Shown here one piece after another: positions 1 through 9,798 of a stretch of DNA of 64,000 bases (position 1 is its first letter; each line of letters starts with the position of its first letter). The stretch is from Lysobacter sp. BMK333-48F3. GTDB taxonomy: Bacteria; Pseudomonadota; Gammaproteobacteria; Xanthomonadales; Xanthomonadaceae. The notes under the pieces were generated by a model. It saw only the letters and a list, made by a program, of their open reading frames with translations. It had not been told where the DNA came from and ran no database searches. The stretch lies in the NCBI RefSeq assembly GCF_019733395.1, contig NZ_JAIHOO010000001.1, positions 124,001 through 188,000 of the forward strand, read 5' to 3'. The position numbers were made by a program, and so were the translations under genes.

Positions 1-172
1 CCTTGCGGTAGGCGACGATGGCTTCGGCCTTGGACGCGCCGACGTTGAGCAACACGCGATCCAGCGTGGCCGCGTCGGCGCTGTTGATGTTGACCTTCTC
101 CGAGGCGATGGCACTGCCGGCAAGCAGCAGCGACAGGACCAGCGACTGGGCAATGAGGGCAAACGACTTCAT
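1..172 (-). CDS. ComEA-like helix-hairpin-helix protein (3' end outside window)
   Basis: The first 57 codons of a minus-strand gene lie in the window; the rest is cut off by the window edge. Translation from the ATG at 172 begins MKSFALIAQSLVLSLLLAGS, a Sec signal peptide probably cleaved after AIAS. It is followed by VNINSADAATLDRVLLNVG, the usual opening of the ComEA-type helix-hairpin-helix domain. Family members bind DNA non-specifically in the periplasm, either for natural transformation or as small helix-hairpin-helix proteins of unknown role. The exact subfamily cannot be decided without the missing part. A 220-bp spacer separates it from the divergent peptidase gene. Confidence 0.8.
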   Translation of the reverse strand, partial: MKSFALIAQSLVLSLLLAGSAIASEKVNINSADAATLDRVLLNVGASKAEAIVAYRK

Positions 173-392
173 GGTTGTGCTCCTGAGATTGGATTCCATT
201 CCGGGCCGGCGGCCGTACGTCCTTGAGTCCTTGTGTTCCGCCGGTGGAGACAGTCTCCATGTCTCGACCCGCACAGGTTATCGCCGGCCCGGCCCCCATG
301 AAGTCGGGCGGAGCCGCAGCGCAGGGTAGGAAAAGTCCTACACGGCCCGGGAGGCGTAAACTGCCCCCCTTCCCCGCTCAAGAGGCTCCTCG

Positions 393-1886
393 ATGGACGC
401 CAGCCAGGTCGACCGCTACGTCGGCCAGAAGTGGGACGACGAGATCGTCCCGCAACTGGTCGAATACATCCGCATTCCCAACAAGTCGCCGATGTTCGAC
501 GCCGATTGGGTCCAGCACGGGTATATGGACGATGCCGTCCGGCTGATGGAGACCTGGGCCAAGGCGCAGCCGATCCCGGGCATGCAGGTCGAGGTGGTCC
601 GCCTGGAAGGCCGTACCCCGCTGATCTTCATCGACATCCCGGCCGCCCACGGCGGCAGCGACTCCGATTGCGTGCTGCTGTACGGGCACCTGGACAAGCA
701 GCCGGAAATGACCGGCTGGGACGACGGCCTGGGCCCGTGGACCCCGGTGCTGAAGGGCGACAAGCTGTTCGGCCGCGGCGGCGCCGACGACGGCTACGCG
801 ATCTTCGGCTCGCTGGCGGCGATCCTGGCCCTACAGGACCAGAAAGTCCCGCATGCGCGCTGCGTGATCCTGATCGAGGCCTGCGAGGAGTCCGGCAGCT
901 ACGACCTGCCGGCCTACGTCGACCACCTGGCCGACCGGATCGGCAAGCCCTCGCTGGTGGTCTGCCTGGATTCGGGCTGCGGCAACTACGACCAGCTGTG
1001 GTGCACCACCTCGCTGCGCGGCCTGGCCGGCGGCAACTTCACGGTCAAGGTGCTCAGCGAAGGCGTGCACTCCGGCGACGCCTCCGGCGTGGTGCCGTCG
1101 AGCTTCCGCCTGCTGCGCCTGCTGCTGTCGCGGCTGGAAGACGAGACCAACGGCAAGATCCTGGTCGAAGGCCTGTACGTGGACGTGCCGGAAGAACGCG
1201 TCGCACAGGCGCGCCAGGCGGCCAAGGTGCTGGGCACGGCGGTCTACGACAAGTTCCCGTTCCTGCCCGGCATGAAGCCGATGGCCGAGGATCTGACCGA
1301 GCTGGTGCTCAACCGCACCTGGCGCCCGGCGCTGTCGGTGACCGGCGTCGACGGCATGCCGCCGCTGGCCTCGGCCGGCAACGTGCTGCGCCCGCACACC
1401 TCGGTCAAGCTGTCGCTGCGCCTGCCGCCGACCCTGGACGGCAAGCGCGCCGGCGAACTGCTCAAGGAAGTGCTGCTGCGCGATCCGCCGAACGGCGCCC
1501 AGGTCTCGCTGGAACTGGAAAAGTCGTCCAGCGGCTGGAACGCGCCGGCGATGTCGTCGTGGCTGTCGCAGGCCATCGACGCCTCCAGCCGCGAGTTCTT
1601 CGGCCAGCCGGCGATGTACATGGGCGAAGGCGGCTCGATCCCGTTCATGGGCATGCTCGGCGAGAAGTTCCCGGGCGCGCAGTTCATGATCACCGGCGTG
1701 CTCGGCCCGCACTCCAACGCGCACGGCCCGAACGAGTTCCTGCACATCCCGATGGGCAAGCGGGTCACCGCCTGCGTCGCGCGCGTGGTCGCCGAGCACC
1801 ACCTGGCCGGCCAGCGCGGCGAAACCACCGGCGTGGCCGCGGTCGCCGACAGCGGCGATCGGCATGGCGATCACGGTTGTTGCTGA
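393..1886 (+). CDS. M20 family metallopeptidase (dipeptidase-like)
   Basis: A 497-residue zinc peptidase of the M20 family, expected to hydrolyse dipeptides or short peptides in the cytoplasm; no signal peptide is visible. The metal-ligand motifs are in the expected order: GHLDKQP with H99 and D101, GRGGADDG around D132, and the ACEESGS motif with E165-E166 supplying the catalytic and metal glutamates. A dimerisation (lid) domain lies roughly between residues 210 and 370. The late motif GPHSNAHGPNEF, which carries a ligand His, is present. The last 20 or so residues look like a low-complexity extension beyond the conserved fold. The ATG at 393 fits the family N-terminus. The natural substrate is not predictable. 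Confidence 0.92.
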   Translation: MDASQVDRYVGQKWDDEIVPQLVEYIRIPNKSPMFDADWVQHGYMDDAVRLMETWAKAQPIPGMQVEVVRLEGRTPLIFIDIPAAHGGSDSDCVLLYGHLDKQPEMTGWDDGLGPWTPVLKGDKLFGRGGADDGYAIFGSLAAILALQDQKVPHARCVILIEACEESGSYDLPAYVDHLADRIGKPSLVVCLDSGCGNYDQLWCTTSLRGLAGGNFTVKVLSEGVHSGDASGVVPSSFRLLRLLLSRLEDETNGKILVEGLYVDVPEERVAQARQAAKVLGTAVYDKFPFLPGMKPMAEDLTELVLNRTWRPALSVTGVDGMPPLASAGNVLRPHTSVKLSLRLPPTLDGKRAGELLKEVLLRDPPNGAQVSLELEKSSSGWNAPAMSSWLSQAIDASSREFFGQPAMYMGEGGSIPFMGMLGEKFPGAQFMITGVLGPHSNAHGPNEFLHIPMGKRVTACVARVVAEHHLAGQRGETTGVAAVADSGDRHGDHGCC

Positions 1887-1888
1887 GG

Positions 1889-2157
1889 GGCGGGAATCGG
1901 GAATGGGGAATCGGGAATCGTAGAAGCGGGAGCGCGGCGATCGGATCGCCCGCAGCTTTGTTTCGATGACCCTTCCTGCGAGTAAAAAGCGGGCCCTCTT
2001 GGGCCCGCTTTTTTTTTGCCCTTGGACCCAGCAAGCAGGTGAATCTCCCAGCCCGAAACTCTAACGATTCCCGATTCCCGATTCCCGACTCCCGACTCCC
2101 GATTCCCGATTCCCGATTCCCGATTCCCGATTCCCCATTCCCCATTCCCCATTCCCG
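1889..2157. repeat. Inverted pair of GGGAATCGGGAAT arrays around a terminator
   Basis: A forward array of GGGAATC/GGGAATG units (about 1889-1921) and a longer reverse-complement array (about 2064-2156) enclose a 140-bp spacer with a Rho-independent terminator. The two arms can pair into a long hairpin. The same architecture recurs at 2487-2711, 24886-24977, 31966-32138 and 33592-33713, and inside cysNC. No protein is supported in this gap between the peptidase and glsB-like genes. Confidence 0.85.
1984..2018. terminator. Bidirectional Rho-independent terminator
   Basis: A perfect 8-bp stem, GCGGGCCC (1989-1996) paired with GGGCCCGC (2001-2008), with a TCTT loop. It is preceded by five A and followed by ten T, so it can stop transcription on either strand. 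It lies downstream of the peptidase gene. Confidence 0.9.
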
Positions 2158-2237
2158 CCCCCCCGGCATCACGCGCCGGCGACAGCCGCCGCCACATGAT
2201 CCAGCCGCGTCAGCCACCCATCCGAAGGAGGCAAGCC

Positions 2238-2483
2238 ATGCTCGGCGGCATCGTGTACACCATCATCATCGGCGCGGTCATCGGCGTGCTCGCACGCTTC
2301 TTCAAACCCGGCGCCGATCCGATGGGCTGGATCCTGACCATCCTGCTCGGCATCGCCGGCGCCTATATCGGCAGCCTGCTCTACGCCGGCGGCGGGCTGA
2401 TCGGCCTGATCGTGTCGGTGATCTGCGCGATCGTGCTGTTGTTCCTGTACGAGATCATTCGGGCCAAGGCTTCGTCCAAGTAA
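2238..2483 (+). CDS. GlsB/YeaQ/YmgE family stress-response membrane protein
   Basis: An 81-residue, very hydrophobic protein with three predicted membrane helices (about residues 1-20, 30-50 and 55-75) and a short basic tail, KASSK. The glycine-rich helices (GAVIGVLARFF, LLGIAGAYIGSLL) are typical of the transglycosylase-associated GlsB/YeaQ family, small inner-membrane proteins linked to acid and general stress. The ATG at 2238 is chosen over the upstream ATG at 2196 because an AAGGAGG ribosome site lies just before it and it gives the usual family length. The function remains poorly defined for the family as a whole. Confidence 0.9.
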   Translation: MLGGIVYTIIIGAVIGVLARFFKPGADPMGWILTILLGIAGAYIGSLLYAGGGLIGLIVSVICAIVLLFLYEIIRAKASSK

Positions 2484-2486
2484 GGC

Positions 2487-2711
2487 CGGGAATGGGGAAT
2501 CGGGAATAGGGAATAGGGAATCGTCAAAGCCTCGGGCGGGAGGATTTATCTGTTTGCCGAACCCAAAAAAGAACGGGCCCTCGCGGGCCCGTTCTTTTTA
2601 GTTGTCGCTGAGTTTCACCGAAGCGAAATCCGATCCGGTCGTCGCGCCGCTGCTCTTACGATTCCCTATTCCCTATTCCCGATTCCCCATTCCCGGCTCC
2701 CGGCTCCCTGC
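2487..2711. repeat. Second inverted pair of GGGAATC arrays
   Basis: The forward units (about 2487-2522) include the variant GGGAATAG; reverse-complement units lie at about 2658-2711. The 135-bp spacer again contains a terminator. The right arm ends directly at the stop codon of cysNC. Confidence 0.85.
2565..2600. terminator. Bidirectional Rho-independent terminator
   Basis: A 10-bp perfect stem, GAACGGGCCC (2571-2580) with GGGCCCGTTC (2585-2594), flanked by AAAAAA and TTTTTA. It serves the glsB-like gene on the plus strand and can serve cysNC on the minus strand. Confidence 0.9.
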
Positions 2712-2712
2712 C

Positions 2713-4701
2713 TCACCGCAGATAGTCGATCACACGCTGCGCCAGCGCCTGCGCGTCCTGCTCCAGGGTCGGCAGGCGCAGTTCGGGGGCTTCGGGGATC
2801 TCGTAGGGCGAATCGATGCCGGTGAAGTTGGGAATGCGGCCGGCGCGGGCCTTGGCGTACAGGCCCTTGACGTCGCGGCGCTCGGCTTCCTGCAGCGGGG
2901 TGTCGACGAACACCTCGACGAATTCGCCGTCCTCGAACAGGTCGCGCGCCAGCCGGCGCTCGGCGCGGAACGGCGAGATGAAGCTGACCAGCACGATCAG
3001 GCCGGCGTCGGTCATCAGCTTGGCGACTTCGGCGACGCGGCGGATGTTCTCGACCCGGTCCTCGTCGGTGAAGCCCAGGTCCTTGTTGAGGCCGTGGCGG
3101 ACGTTGTCGCCGTCGAGCACGAAGGTGTGATGGCCGAGCGCGTGCAGTTGCTTGTCGACCAGGTTGGCGATGGTCGATTTGCCCGAGCCGGACAGGCCGG
3201 TGAACCAGACGCAGCGCGGTTTCTGGTGCTTGCTGCGGGCGCGCGCGGCCTTGTCGACGTCGACCGGGTGCCAGTGCAGGTTGCCGGCGCGGCGCAGGGC
3301 GAAATCCAGGGTGCCGGCGGCGACGGTGGCGTTGCTCTGGCGATCGATCAGGATGAAGCTGCCGAGCTCGCGGTTGTCGCGGTAGGCCTCGAACGCGATC
3401 GGCTGGTCCAGGCCCAGGTTGACCGCCGCGACCTCGTTGAGCTCCAGGTGCTTGGCGGCGAGCTGGGCCTGGCTGTTGACGTCGATCTTGTGCTTGATCT
3501 CGGTGACGCTGGCGCCGACCGTGCGCGCGCCGATCTTCAGCCAATAGGAACGACCGGGCAGCAAGGCGTTGCCGTCCATCCACAGCAGGTGCGCGGCGAA
3601 CTGGTCGGCCACTTCCGCCGGCCGGTCGCCGGCGGCGATGACGTCGCCGCGGCTGATGTCGAGTTCGTCTTCCAGGGTCAGGGTGACCGCCTGGCCGGCG
3701 CGGGCGTAGTACAGGTCGCCGTCGGCGGTGACGATGCGCTGCACCCGCGAGCGGCGGCCCGACGGCAGGGCCACGATCTCATCGCCCGGACGCACCTCGC
3801 CGGCGGCGATGGTGCCGGCGAAGCCGCGGAAATCCTGGTGCGGGCGGTTGACCCACTGCACCGGCAGGCGCAGGCCGAGTTCGGCTTCGGTGCGCGCGGT
3901 GTCGACGGTTTCCAGATGTTCGAGCACGCTCGGGCCGTCGTACCACGGCGTGGCCGGCGAGCGCTGGATCAGGTTGTCGCCCTCCAGCGCCGACAGCGGC
4001 ACCGCCTGCACGTGCTCGATGCCGAGCTGGGCGGCGAGCTCGCGGTATTCGCCGGCGATGCGTTCGAACACCTCGCGGTCGAAATCGACCAGGTCCATCT
4101 TGTTGACCGCCAGCAGCACGTGGCGGATCCCGAGCAGGGACACGATGTAGCTGTGCCGGCGGGTCTGGGTCAGCAGGCCCTTGCGCGCGTCGACCAGGAC
4201 CACGGCCAGGTCGGCGGTGGAGGCGCCGGTGGCCATGTTGCGGGTGTACTGCTCGTGTCCGGGGCAGTCGGCGACGATGAACTTGCGCCGCGCGCTATCG
4301 AAGAAGCGGTAGGCCACGTCGATGGTGATGCCCTGCTCGCGCTCGGCGGCGAGGCCGTCGACCAGCAGGGCGAAGTCGATCTCGCCGTTGCGGGTGCCGT
4401 GGCGCCGGCTGTCGGCGCTGAGCGCGGCCAGTTGGTCGTCGAACAGGCGCTTGGTGTCGTGCAGCAGGCGCCCGATCAGGGTGCTCTTGCCGTCGTCGAC
4501 GCTGCCGCAGGTGATGAAGCGCAGCAGGCTCTTGCGCTCGTGCTGGCGCAGGTAGTCGGCGACTTCGTCGGCGACGGGATCGGCGATTCGGGATTCGGGA
4601 TCGGCGAAAGCCAGAACCTCCCCGCCTACCGATTCCGCTTCCACGTCGCCGCGCTCCGCCTCGACCAATCCCGAATCCCCAATCCCGAATCCCGGCTTCA
4701 T
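2713..4701 (-). CDS. cysNC: Bifunctional sulfate adenylyltransferase subunit 1 / APS kinase
   Basis: A 662-residue fusion of the regulatory GTPase of ATP sulfurylase (CysN) with APS kinase (CysC). With CysD it makes APS from sulfate, and the CysC part phosphorylates APS to PAPS. The GTPase motifs are GSVDDGKST (66-74), DCPGH (145-149) and NKMD (200-203), followed by EF-Tu-like beta-barrel domains to about residue 480. The kinase P-loop GLSGSGKST is at 502-510 and [10 protein letters not shown] follows. The ATG overlaps the cysD stop by one base (TGATG), indicating translational coupling. Oddity: the first 45 residues or so are unlike other CysN proteins and are encoded by an inverted GGGATTC repeat pair (see the repeat entry). 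The conserved part starts near [13 protein letters not shown]. Confidence 0.96.
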   Translation of the reverse strand: MKPGFGIGDSGLVEAERGDVEAESVGGEVLAFADPESRIADPVADEVADYLRQHERKSLLRFITCGSVDDGKSTLIGRLLHDTKRLFDDQLAALSADSRRHGTRNGEIDFALLVDGLAAEREQGITIDVAYRFFDSARRKFIVADCPGHEQYTRNMATGASTADLAVVLVDARKGLLTQTRRHSYIVSLLGIRHVLLAVNKMDLVDFDREVFERIAGEYRELAAQLGIEHVQAVPLSALEGDNLIQRSPATPWYDGPSVLEHLETVDTARTEAELGLRLPVQWVNRPHQDFRGFAGTIAAGEVRPGDEIVALPSGRRSRVQRIVTADGDLYYARAGQAVTLTLEDELDISRGDVIAAGDRPAEVADQFAAHLLWMDGNALLPGRSYWLKIGARTVGASVTEIKHKIDVNSQAQLAAKHLELNEVAAVNLGLDQPIAFEAYRDNRELGSFILIDRQSNATVAAGTLDFALRRAGNLHWHPVDVDKAARARSKHQKPRCVWFTGLSGSGKSTIANLVDKQLHALGHHTFVLDGDNVRHGLNKDLGFTDEDRVENIRRVAEVAKLMTDAGLIVLVSFISPFRAERRLARDLFEDGEFVEVFVDTPLQEAERRDVKGLYAKARAGRIPNFTGIDSPYEIPEAPELRLPTLEQDAQALAQRVIDYLR
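4580..4700. repeat. GGGATTC-type inverted repeat element inside cysNC
   Basis: Units of GGGATTCGGGAT lie at about 4585-4602 and reverse-complement units (AATCCCGAATCCCC) at 4676-4695. A spacer of about 70 bp separates them. The layout is the same as the intergenic arrays, but here the element is translated as the N-terminus of CysNC; the right arm encodes [10 protein letters not shown] and the left arm DPESRIADP. The cysNC start codon lies at the outer edge of the right arm. Confidence 0.8.
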
Positions 4702-5675
4702 CAGAAATACCCTTCCTGTTTCTTGCGCTCCATCGACGCCGACGGATCGTGGTCGATGACCCGGCCCTGGCGTTCGGAGGTGGTCGCGACCAGCATCTCG
4801 GCGATGATCGCCTCCAGCGTGTCGGCCTCGGATTCGATCGCGCCGGTCAGCGGATAGCAGCCCAGGGTGCGGAAACGCACCTTGCGTTGCTGCGGCACTT
4901 CGCCCTCGCGCAACGGCAGGCGCTCGTCGTCGACCAGGATCAGGCTGCCGTCGCGCTCCACCACCGGGCGCTGCGCGGCGAAGTACAGCGACGGTACCGG
5001 AATGCGCTCGCGGTAGATGTACAGCCACACGTCGAGCTCGGTCCAGTTCGAGATCGGAAACACGCGCACGCTTTCGCCGCCGTGGATGCGGGTGTTGTAC
5101 AGGCTCCACAGCTCCGGTCGCTGGTTCTTCGGGTCCCAGCGGTGCTGCGGATTGCGGAACGAGAAGATCCGCTCCTTGGCCCGCGACTTCTCTTCGTCGC
5201 GGCGCGCGCCGCCGATCGCGGCGTCGAAGCGGTTCCAGTCCAGCGCCTGCTTCAGGCCCTGGGTCTTCATCACGTCGGTATGCACGGCGGCGCCGTGGCT
5301 GATCGGGCCGACGCCCTGGGCCAGGCCGTCGGGGTTGACGTGCACGCGCAGGTCGACCCCGGTTTCGGCGGCGCGGCGGTCGCGGAACGCGATCATCTCG
5401 CCGAACTTCCAGCCGGTGTCGACGTGCAGCAGGGGGATCGGCGGGCGCGCCGGATAGAACGCCTTGAGCAGCAGGTGCAGCAGCACCGAACTGTCCTTGC
5501 CGACCGAGTACAGCATCACCGGATTGCGGAACTCCGCGGCGACCTCGCGCAGGATGTGGATGCTTTCGGCCTCGAGCCGGTCGAGATGGCTCAGCGTGCG
5601 CGCCGCCAGTCGCGGCGGCGCGGCCGGGTCGGCGGCGATGTCGAACAGCGGGCTCGGTTCGGGTAACGCACTCAT
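4701..5675 (-). CDS. cysD: Sulfate adenylyltransferase subunit 2
   Basis: A 324-residue catalytic subunit of ATP sulfurylase, which forms APS and pyrophosphate from ATP and sulfate together with CysN. The PP-loop [10 protein letters not shown] (57-66) follows the conserved [15 protein letters not shown] helix. Later family blocks such as [28 protein letters not shown] and [12 protein letters not shown] are intact. The first 25 residues or so are a variable leader. It is the first gene of a two-gene unit with cysNC and diverges from cysJ across a 285-bp control region. The pathway is cytoplasmic sulfate assimilation. Confidence 0.97.
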   Translation of the reverse strand: MSALPEPSPLFDIAADPAAPPRLAARTLSHLDRLEAESIHILREVAAEFRNPVMLYSVGKDSSVLLHLLLKAFYPARPPIPLLHVDTGWKFGEMIAFRDRRAAETGVDLRVHVNPDGLAQGVGPISHGAAVHTDVMKTQGLKQALDWNRFDAAIGGARRDEEKSRAKERIFSFRNPQHRWDPKNQRPELWSLYNTRIHGGESVRVFPISNWTELDVWLYIYRERIPVPSLYFAAQRPVVERDGSLILVDDERLPLREGEVPQQRKVRFRTLGCYPLTGAIESEADTLEAIIAEMLVATTSERQGRVIDHDPSASMERKKQEGYF

Positions 5676-5960
5676 GCAAGCGGACTCGTGGTGCTCGGCG
5701 GCGGCTGCCGGCGGAGATTGTGCGGGTTGCCGGCGACGGCGGTCGCAGGCGCGGCCTTACGGGTGCCGGGCAGGCCGGCGGGGCCGGAGCGGGCCGGCCC
5801 GGCACGGCCGGTCCGGAGCCTCGGCCCCGGAGGCCATTAGAAATCCCCCCGGAATCGGGGAGAAATGAGCGCAGGTCATGAACGCATAACCGAGCATCCT
5901 TTCCGCCGCCCCGGGGCCGGCTCGTAGCCTGCTGACTCCCAAAGCCAGAAGCCGACCGCC
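5676..5960. promoter_or_regulatory. Divergent cysD / cysJ control region
   Basis: A 285-bp spacer between two divergent sulfate-assimilation units. Most of it is GC-rich, but the segment at about 5836-5945 (around ATTAGAAATCC and CATGAACGCATAACC) is relatively AT-rich and is the likeliest place for promoters and CysB sites. That is inference from context: cysB lies nearby, and no operator consensus was confirmed. Confidence 0.4.
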
Positions 5961-7796
5961 GTGCCCGCCGCCGCCCTGTCCGCTCCCGCCCTGCTCGCCA
6001 CTCCGCTGCCCGCGGACCGGCTCGACTCGCTCGCCCGTCTCACCGACGGTTTGGACAAAGACAGCCTGTGGTGGCTGTCCGGCTATGCCGCCGGCCTGGC
6101 CCGCGCCGGCGGCGGCCTCGCCGCCGCGGCGCAGGCGCCGCTGGCCGAAACCCGCAGCGGCGAGCGCCTGAGCATCGTCTACGGCAGCCAGACCGGCAAC
6201 GCCAAGCGTCTGGCCGAGCAGCTCGCCGGCCAGGCCGAGGCGGCCGGGCTCAACGTGCGCCTGCTGCGCGCCGACGCCTACCCGACCCGCGAACTCAAGA
6301 ACGAGCGCCTGCTGTACCTCGTCGTCAGCACCCAGGGCGACGGCGATCCGCCCGACGACGCCCGCGGCCTGGTCGAGTTCATCGCCGGCAAGCGCGCGCC
6401 CGAACTCAAGCAGCTCGGCTACGCCGTGCTCGGCCTGGGCGATTCCAGCTATCCGCAGTTCTGCGCGATCGGGCTCAAGCTCGACGCGCGCCTGGCCGAA
6501 CTCGGCGCCAACCGGCTGTTCGCCCGCGGCGACGCCGACCTGGACATCGAGACCGTGGCCGCGCCGTGGTTGCAGCAGGCCCTGGCCCAGGCCAAGGAAA
6601 CCCTCAAGCCGGCCGCCGCGCACCTGGCCACTGTGACCCCGCTGCGGCCGCTGCCGAGCGCGCCGACGCACCATCGCGACGCGCCGTTCGCGGCCGAGCT
6701 GATCGGCAACCAGCGCCTGACCCAGGCGGTCGCCGGCCGCTACCGTTCCGACAAGGACGTGCGCCATATCGAACTGTCGCTGGAGGGCTCCGGCCTGCAT
6801 TACCAGCCCGGCGACGCGCTCGGTCTGTGGCCGCGCAACCCGGCGCCGTTGGTCGAGGCGGTGCTGCAGACCCTCGACCTGGACGGCGACGCCGCGGTCG
6901 TCCACGCCGGCCAGGAACTGCCGCTGCGCCAGTGGCTGAGCGAGAAGCGCGAGCTGACCAAGCTGGCGCGGCCGTTCGTCGCCAGCCACGCCGCGCATGC
7001 GCGCAGCGACGAACTCAATCGCCTGCTCGCTCCCGACCAATCCGCCGCGCTGGCCGAATTGCTGGCGGGCAGCCAGGTGATCGACCTGCTGCAGCGCTAC
7101 GACGGCCACTGGAGCGCCGACGAGTTGGTCGCCGCGCTGCGGCCGTTGACCCCGCGGCTGTACTCGATCGCCTCCAGCCAGAAGCTGGTCGGCGACGAAG
7201 TCCACCTCACTGTCGCTCACCTGCAGTACGAAACCGCCGCCGGCACCCGCTGGGGCGCGGCCTCGCACCAACTGGCCAGCGCCGCCGAGGGCGAGCGCCT
7301 GCCGGTGTTCGTCGAGCACAACGAGCGCTTCCGCCTGCCTGCCGACGGCGCGCGCGACGTGATCATGATCGGTCCCGGCACCGGCGTCGCCCCGTTCCGC
7401 GGCTTCGTCCAGGAACGCGCCGCCGACGGCGCCGGCGGCCGCAACTGGCTGCTGTTCGGCAATCCGCATTTCCGCACCGACTTCCTCTACCAGACCGAGT
7501 GGCAGGCGGCGCTGAAGTCGGGCCAACTGCACCGCCTGGACCTGGCCTTCTCGCGCGACCAGAGCCACAAGGTCTACGTCCAGCACCGCCTGCGCGAACG
7601 CAGCCGCGAACTTTACGACTGGCTGCAGAACGGCGCCCACCTGTACGTGTGCGGCGACGCCACGCGGATGGCCAAGGACGTGCACGCGGCGCTGCTGGCG
7701 GCGATCGCCGAGCACGGCGGCAAGAGCGCGGAAGACGCCGAAGACTATCTCAACCAATTGCAACAACAGGGCCGCTACGCCCGGGACGTGTACTGA
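5961..7796 (+). CDS. cysJ: Assimilatory sulfite reductase (NADPH) flavoprotein subunit
   Basis: A 611-residue diflavin reductase that passes electrons from NADPH via FAD and FMN to the CysI hemoprotein. An N-terminal helical stretch precedes the flavodoxin domain, whose FMN loop [15 protein letters not shown] lies near residues 74-88; [12 protein letters not shown] and [11 protein letters not shown] follow. The ferredoxin-reductase half carries RLYSIASSQ (FAD), [16 protein letters not shown] (NADPH) and a C-terminal [18 protein letters not shown] block. The terminal aromatic pattern RYARDVY is typical of the family. The GTG at 5961 is used because no better start precedes the conserved N-terminus. 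It heads the cysJ-(ORF)-cysI-cysH unit. Confidence 0.96.
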   Translation: MPAAALSAPALLATPLPADRLDSLARLTDGLDKDSLWWLSGYAAGLARAGGGLAAAAQAPLAETRSGERLSIVYGSQTGNAKRLAEQLAGQAEAAGLNVRLLRADAYPTRELKNERLLYLVVSTQGDGDPPDDARGLVEFIAGKRAPELKQLGYAVLGLGDSSYPQFCAIGLKLDARLAELGANRLFARGDADLDIETVAAPWLQQALAQAKETLKPAAAHLATVTPLRPLPSAPTHHRDAPFAAELIGNQRLTQAVAGRYRSDKDVRHIELSLEGSGLHYQPGDALGLWPRNPAPLVEAVLQTLDLDGDAAVVHAGQELPLRQWLSEKRELTKLARPFVASHAAHARSDELNRLLAPDQSAALAELLAGSQVIDLLQRYDGHWSADELVAALRPLTPRLYSIASSQKLVGDEVHLTVAHLQYETAAGTRWGAASHQLASAAEGERLPVFVEHNERFRLPADGARDVIMIGPGTGVAPFRGFVQERAADGAGGRNWLLFGNPHFRTDFLYQTEWQAALKSGQLHRLDLAFSRDQSHKVYVQHRLRERSRELYDWLQNGAHLYVCGDATRMAKDVHAALLAAIAEHGGKSAEDAEDYLNQLQQQGRYARDVY

Positions 7797-8062
7797 TGCG
7801 CGCTGTCGGCCATCGCCAATCGATCGAATCGGGCCGCACGTCGCAGGCCGCCGGGTTCGGCTTCGTGTCTACTGATCGCAACGGATCGCAGGTTGCCCCG
7901 GCGGCCCGGATGGAACGCGGGAGCATCACCGACACGGTCGAGCGCGCCGGCAAGAGCGCGCCGGCGCTCGCGGGTCGCGTTCCGTTCGGGCTGCATCTGT
8001 CCGGCCTGCGTTCGCCAGGCAGGCAGCCGTTCGCGGCGCGCGCCGCCGGAGCCGCGGCATGA
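7796..8062 (+). CDS. Possible small coupled ORF between cysJ and cysI (88 aa)
   Basis: An open frame exactly fills the 262-bp gap between cysJ and cysI. Its ATG overlaps the cysJ stop (TGATG) and its TGA overlaps the cysI ATG (ATGA). The 88-residue product is basic and Ala/Gly/Arg-rich, with no domain, signal peptide or membrane segment that I recognise. The overlaps suggest translational coupling, but composition alone could keep a frame open in such GC-rich DNA. It could equally be a non-coding spacer. cysJ and cysI usually sit close together, so the gap itself is unusual. Confidence 0.35.
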   Translation: MRAVGHRQSIESGRTSQAAGFGFVSTDRNGSQVAPAARMERGSITDTVERAGKSAPALAGRVPFGLHLSGLRSPGRQPFAARAAGAAA

Positions 8063-9798
8063 GCGCGCACTCGGTCGAGGACATCAAGCGCGCCAGCGCG
8101 CGGCTGCGCGGCAGCCTGCTGGAAAGCCTGGCCAACCCGGTCACCGGCGCGCTCGCCGACGACGATCAGACCCTGATCAAGTACCACGGCAGCTACCAGC
8201 AGGACGATCGCGACCTGCGCGAGGAGCGCCGCCAGGCGCGCCTGGAACCGGCCTACAGCTTCATGATCCGCACCCGCACCCCGGGCGGCGTGGTCTCGCC
8301 GGAGCAGTGGCTCAAGCTCGACGCCATCGCCACCACCTACGCCGAGCGCGGCCTGCGCGTGACCACCCGCCAGGCGTTCCAGTTCCACGGCGTGATCAAG
8401 ACCGAACTCAAGCCGACCATGCAGGCGATCAACGCCGCGCTGATCGACACCCTGGCCGCCTGCGGCGACGTCAACCGCAACGTCGCGGTGGCCGCCAACC
8501 CGCAGCTGTCGGCCAGCCACGCCGAGGTGTTCGCCCAGGCCGCGGCGCTGTCCGAACATCTGCTGCCGAACACTCGCGCCTACTACGAGATCTGGCTCGA
8601 CGAAGAACGCGTCGGCGGCAGCGGCCAGGAGGACGAGCCGATCTACGGCGAGGTCTACCTGCCGCGCAAGTTCAAGATCGGCTTCGCGATTCCGCCCTAC
8701 AACGACGTCGACGTGTTCGCCCAGGACCTGGGCTACATCGCGGTGATCGAGAACGGCCGGTTGCAGGGCTACAACGTCACCGTCGGCGGCGGCATGGGCG
8801 CCACCCACGGCGACCCGGAAACCTATCCGCGCCTGGGCGACGTGATCGGTTTCGTGACCCCCGAGCAGGTGATCGCGGTCGGCGTGGCGGTGGTCACCGC
8901 CCAGCGCGACTTCGGCAACCGCGCCGTGCGCAAGCGCGCGCGGTTGAAGTACACCATCGACGATCGCGGTCTGGACTGGTTCAAGGCGGAAGTCGAACGG
9001 CGCGCCGGTTTTCCTCTCCTTCCGGCGCGCCCGTTCGCCTTCCGCCATAACGGCGACCGCTTCGGCTGGGTCGAGGGCGACGACGGCCGCGGCCACCTGA
9101 CCCTGCGCATCCCGGCCGGACGCATCGTCGACGGCGCGCTGGACGGGCGCGGCGAGCAGGTGACCCACCTCAGCGGCCTGCGCGAGATCGCGCGCCTGCT
9201 GCTGGCCCACGACGGCGCGCAGTTCCGCATGACCCCGAACCAGAACCTGGTGGTCGCCGGGGTGCCGTCGGCGCTGCGCAACGAGATCGACGCGCTGGTC
9301 GCCGCGCACGGCCTGGACGGCTACCGCGCCGCCAGCGCCCTGCGCCGCAACGCCATCGCCTGCGTGGCGCTGCCGACCTGCGCCCTGGCGATGGCCGAGG
9401 CCGAACGCTACCTGGCGGACTTCGTGACCCAGGTCGAGGCCTTGCTCGATCGCCACGGCATTCCCCAGGCCGCGATCAACCTGCGCATCAGCGGCTGCCC
9501 GAACGGTTGCTCGCGTCCCTACCTGGGCGAGATCGCCCTGGTCGGCAAGGCGCCCGGCCGCTACAACCTGATGCTCGGCGCCGACCATCGCGGCCAGCGC
9601 TTGAACACCCTGTACCGCGAAAACATCGCCGAGGCCGAGATCCTCGCCGCACTGGATCCGCTGCTGGCCGGCTACGCCCGCGAAGGCGGCGCCGGCGAAG
9701 GCTTCGGCGACTATCTGGTGCGCAGCGGCGCGGTCGCGATTCCCTATCCCACACCCACCGGCATTCCCGTCGCCCTGATTGCAGAGGCCGCCGCATGA
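8059..9798 (+). CDS. cysI: Assimilatory sulfite reductase hemoprotein subunit
   Basis: A 579-residue siroheme and 4Fe-4S protein that reduces sulfite to sulfide with electrons from CysJ. The four cluster and siroheme ligands are visible: C435 and C441 in CVALPTC, and C480 and C484 in SGCPNGC. The N-terminal half contains [10 protein letters not shown], a conserved substrate and siroheme-binding block, and the duplicated ferredoxin-like repeats are intact. The ATG overlaps the preceding small frame, and the stop overlaps the cysH start (ATGA), so the genes are tightly coupled. Length and motifs match the family. Confidence 0.97.
   Translation: MSAHSVEDIKRASARLRGSLLESLANPVTGALADDDQTLIKYHGSYQQDDRDLREERRQARLEPAYSFMIRTRTPGGVVSPEQWLKLDAIATTYAERGLRVTTRQAFQFHGVIKTELKPTMQAINAALIDTLAACGDVNRNVAVAANPQLSASHAEVFAQAAALSEHLLPNTRAYYEIWLDEERVGGSGQEDEPIYGEVYLPRKFKIGFAIPPYNDVDVFAQDLGYIAVIENGRLQGYNVTVGGGMGATHGDPETYPRLGDVIGFVTPEQVIAVGVAVVTAQRDFGNRAVRKRARLKYTIDDRGLDWFKAEVERRAGFPLLPARPFAFRHNGDRFGWVEGDDGRGHLTLRIPAGRIVDGALDGRGEQVTHLSGLREIARLLLAHDGAQFRMTPNQNLVVAGVPSALRNEIDALVAAHGLDGYRAASALRRNAIACVALPTCALAMAEAERYLADFVTQVEALLDRHGIPQAAINLRISGCPNGCSRPYLGEIALVGKAPGRYNLMLGADHRGQRLNTLYRENIAEAEILAALDPLLAGYAREGGAGEGFGDYLVRSGAVAIPYPTPTGIPVALIAEAAA

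Noticed and set aside
1889-2711. CRISPR array
   Set aside because: The units are 7-13 bp, degenerate and contiguous without regular spacers, and no cas genes are present.
2602-4857. Long plus-strand frame (751 codons) opposite cysNC
   Set aside because: It is antisense to a clear CysNC protein, lacks any recognisable domain and has Val/Ala/Gln-rich composition typical of mirror frames in GC-rich genes.
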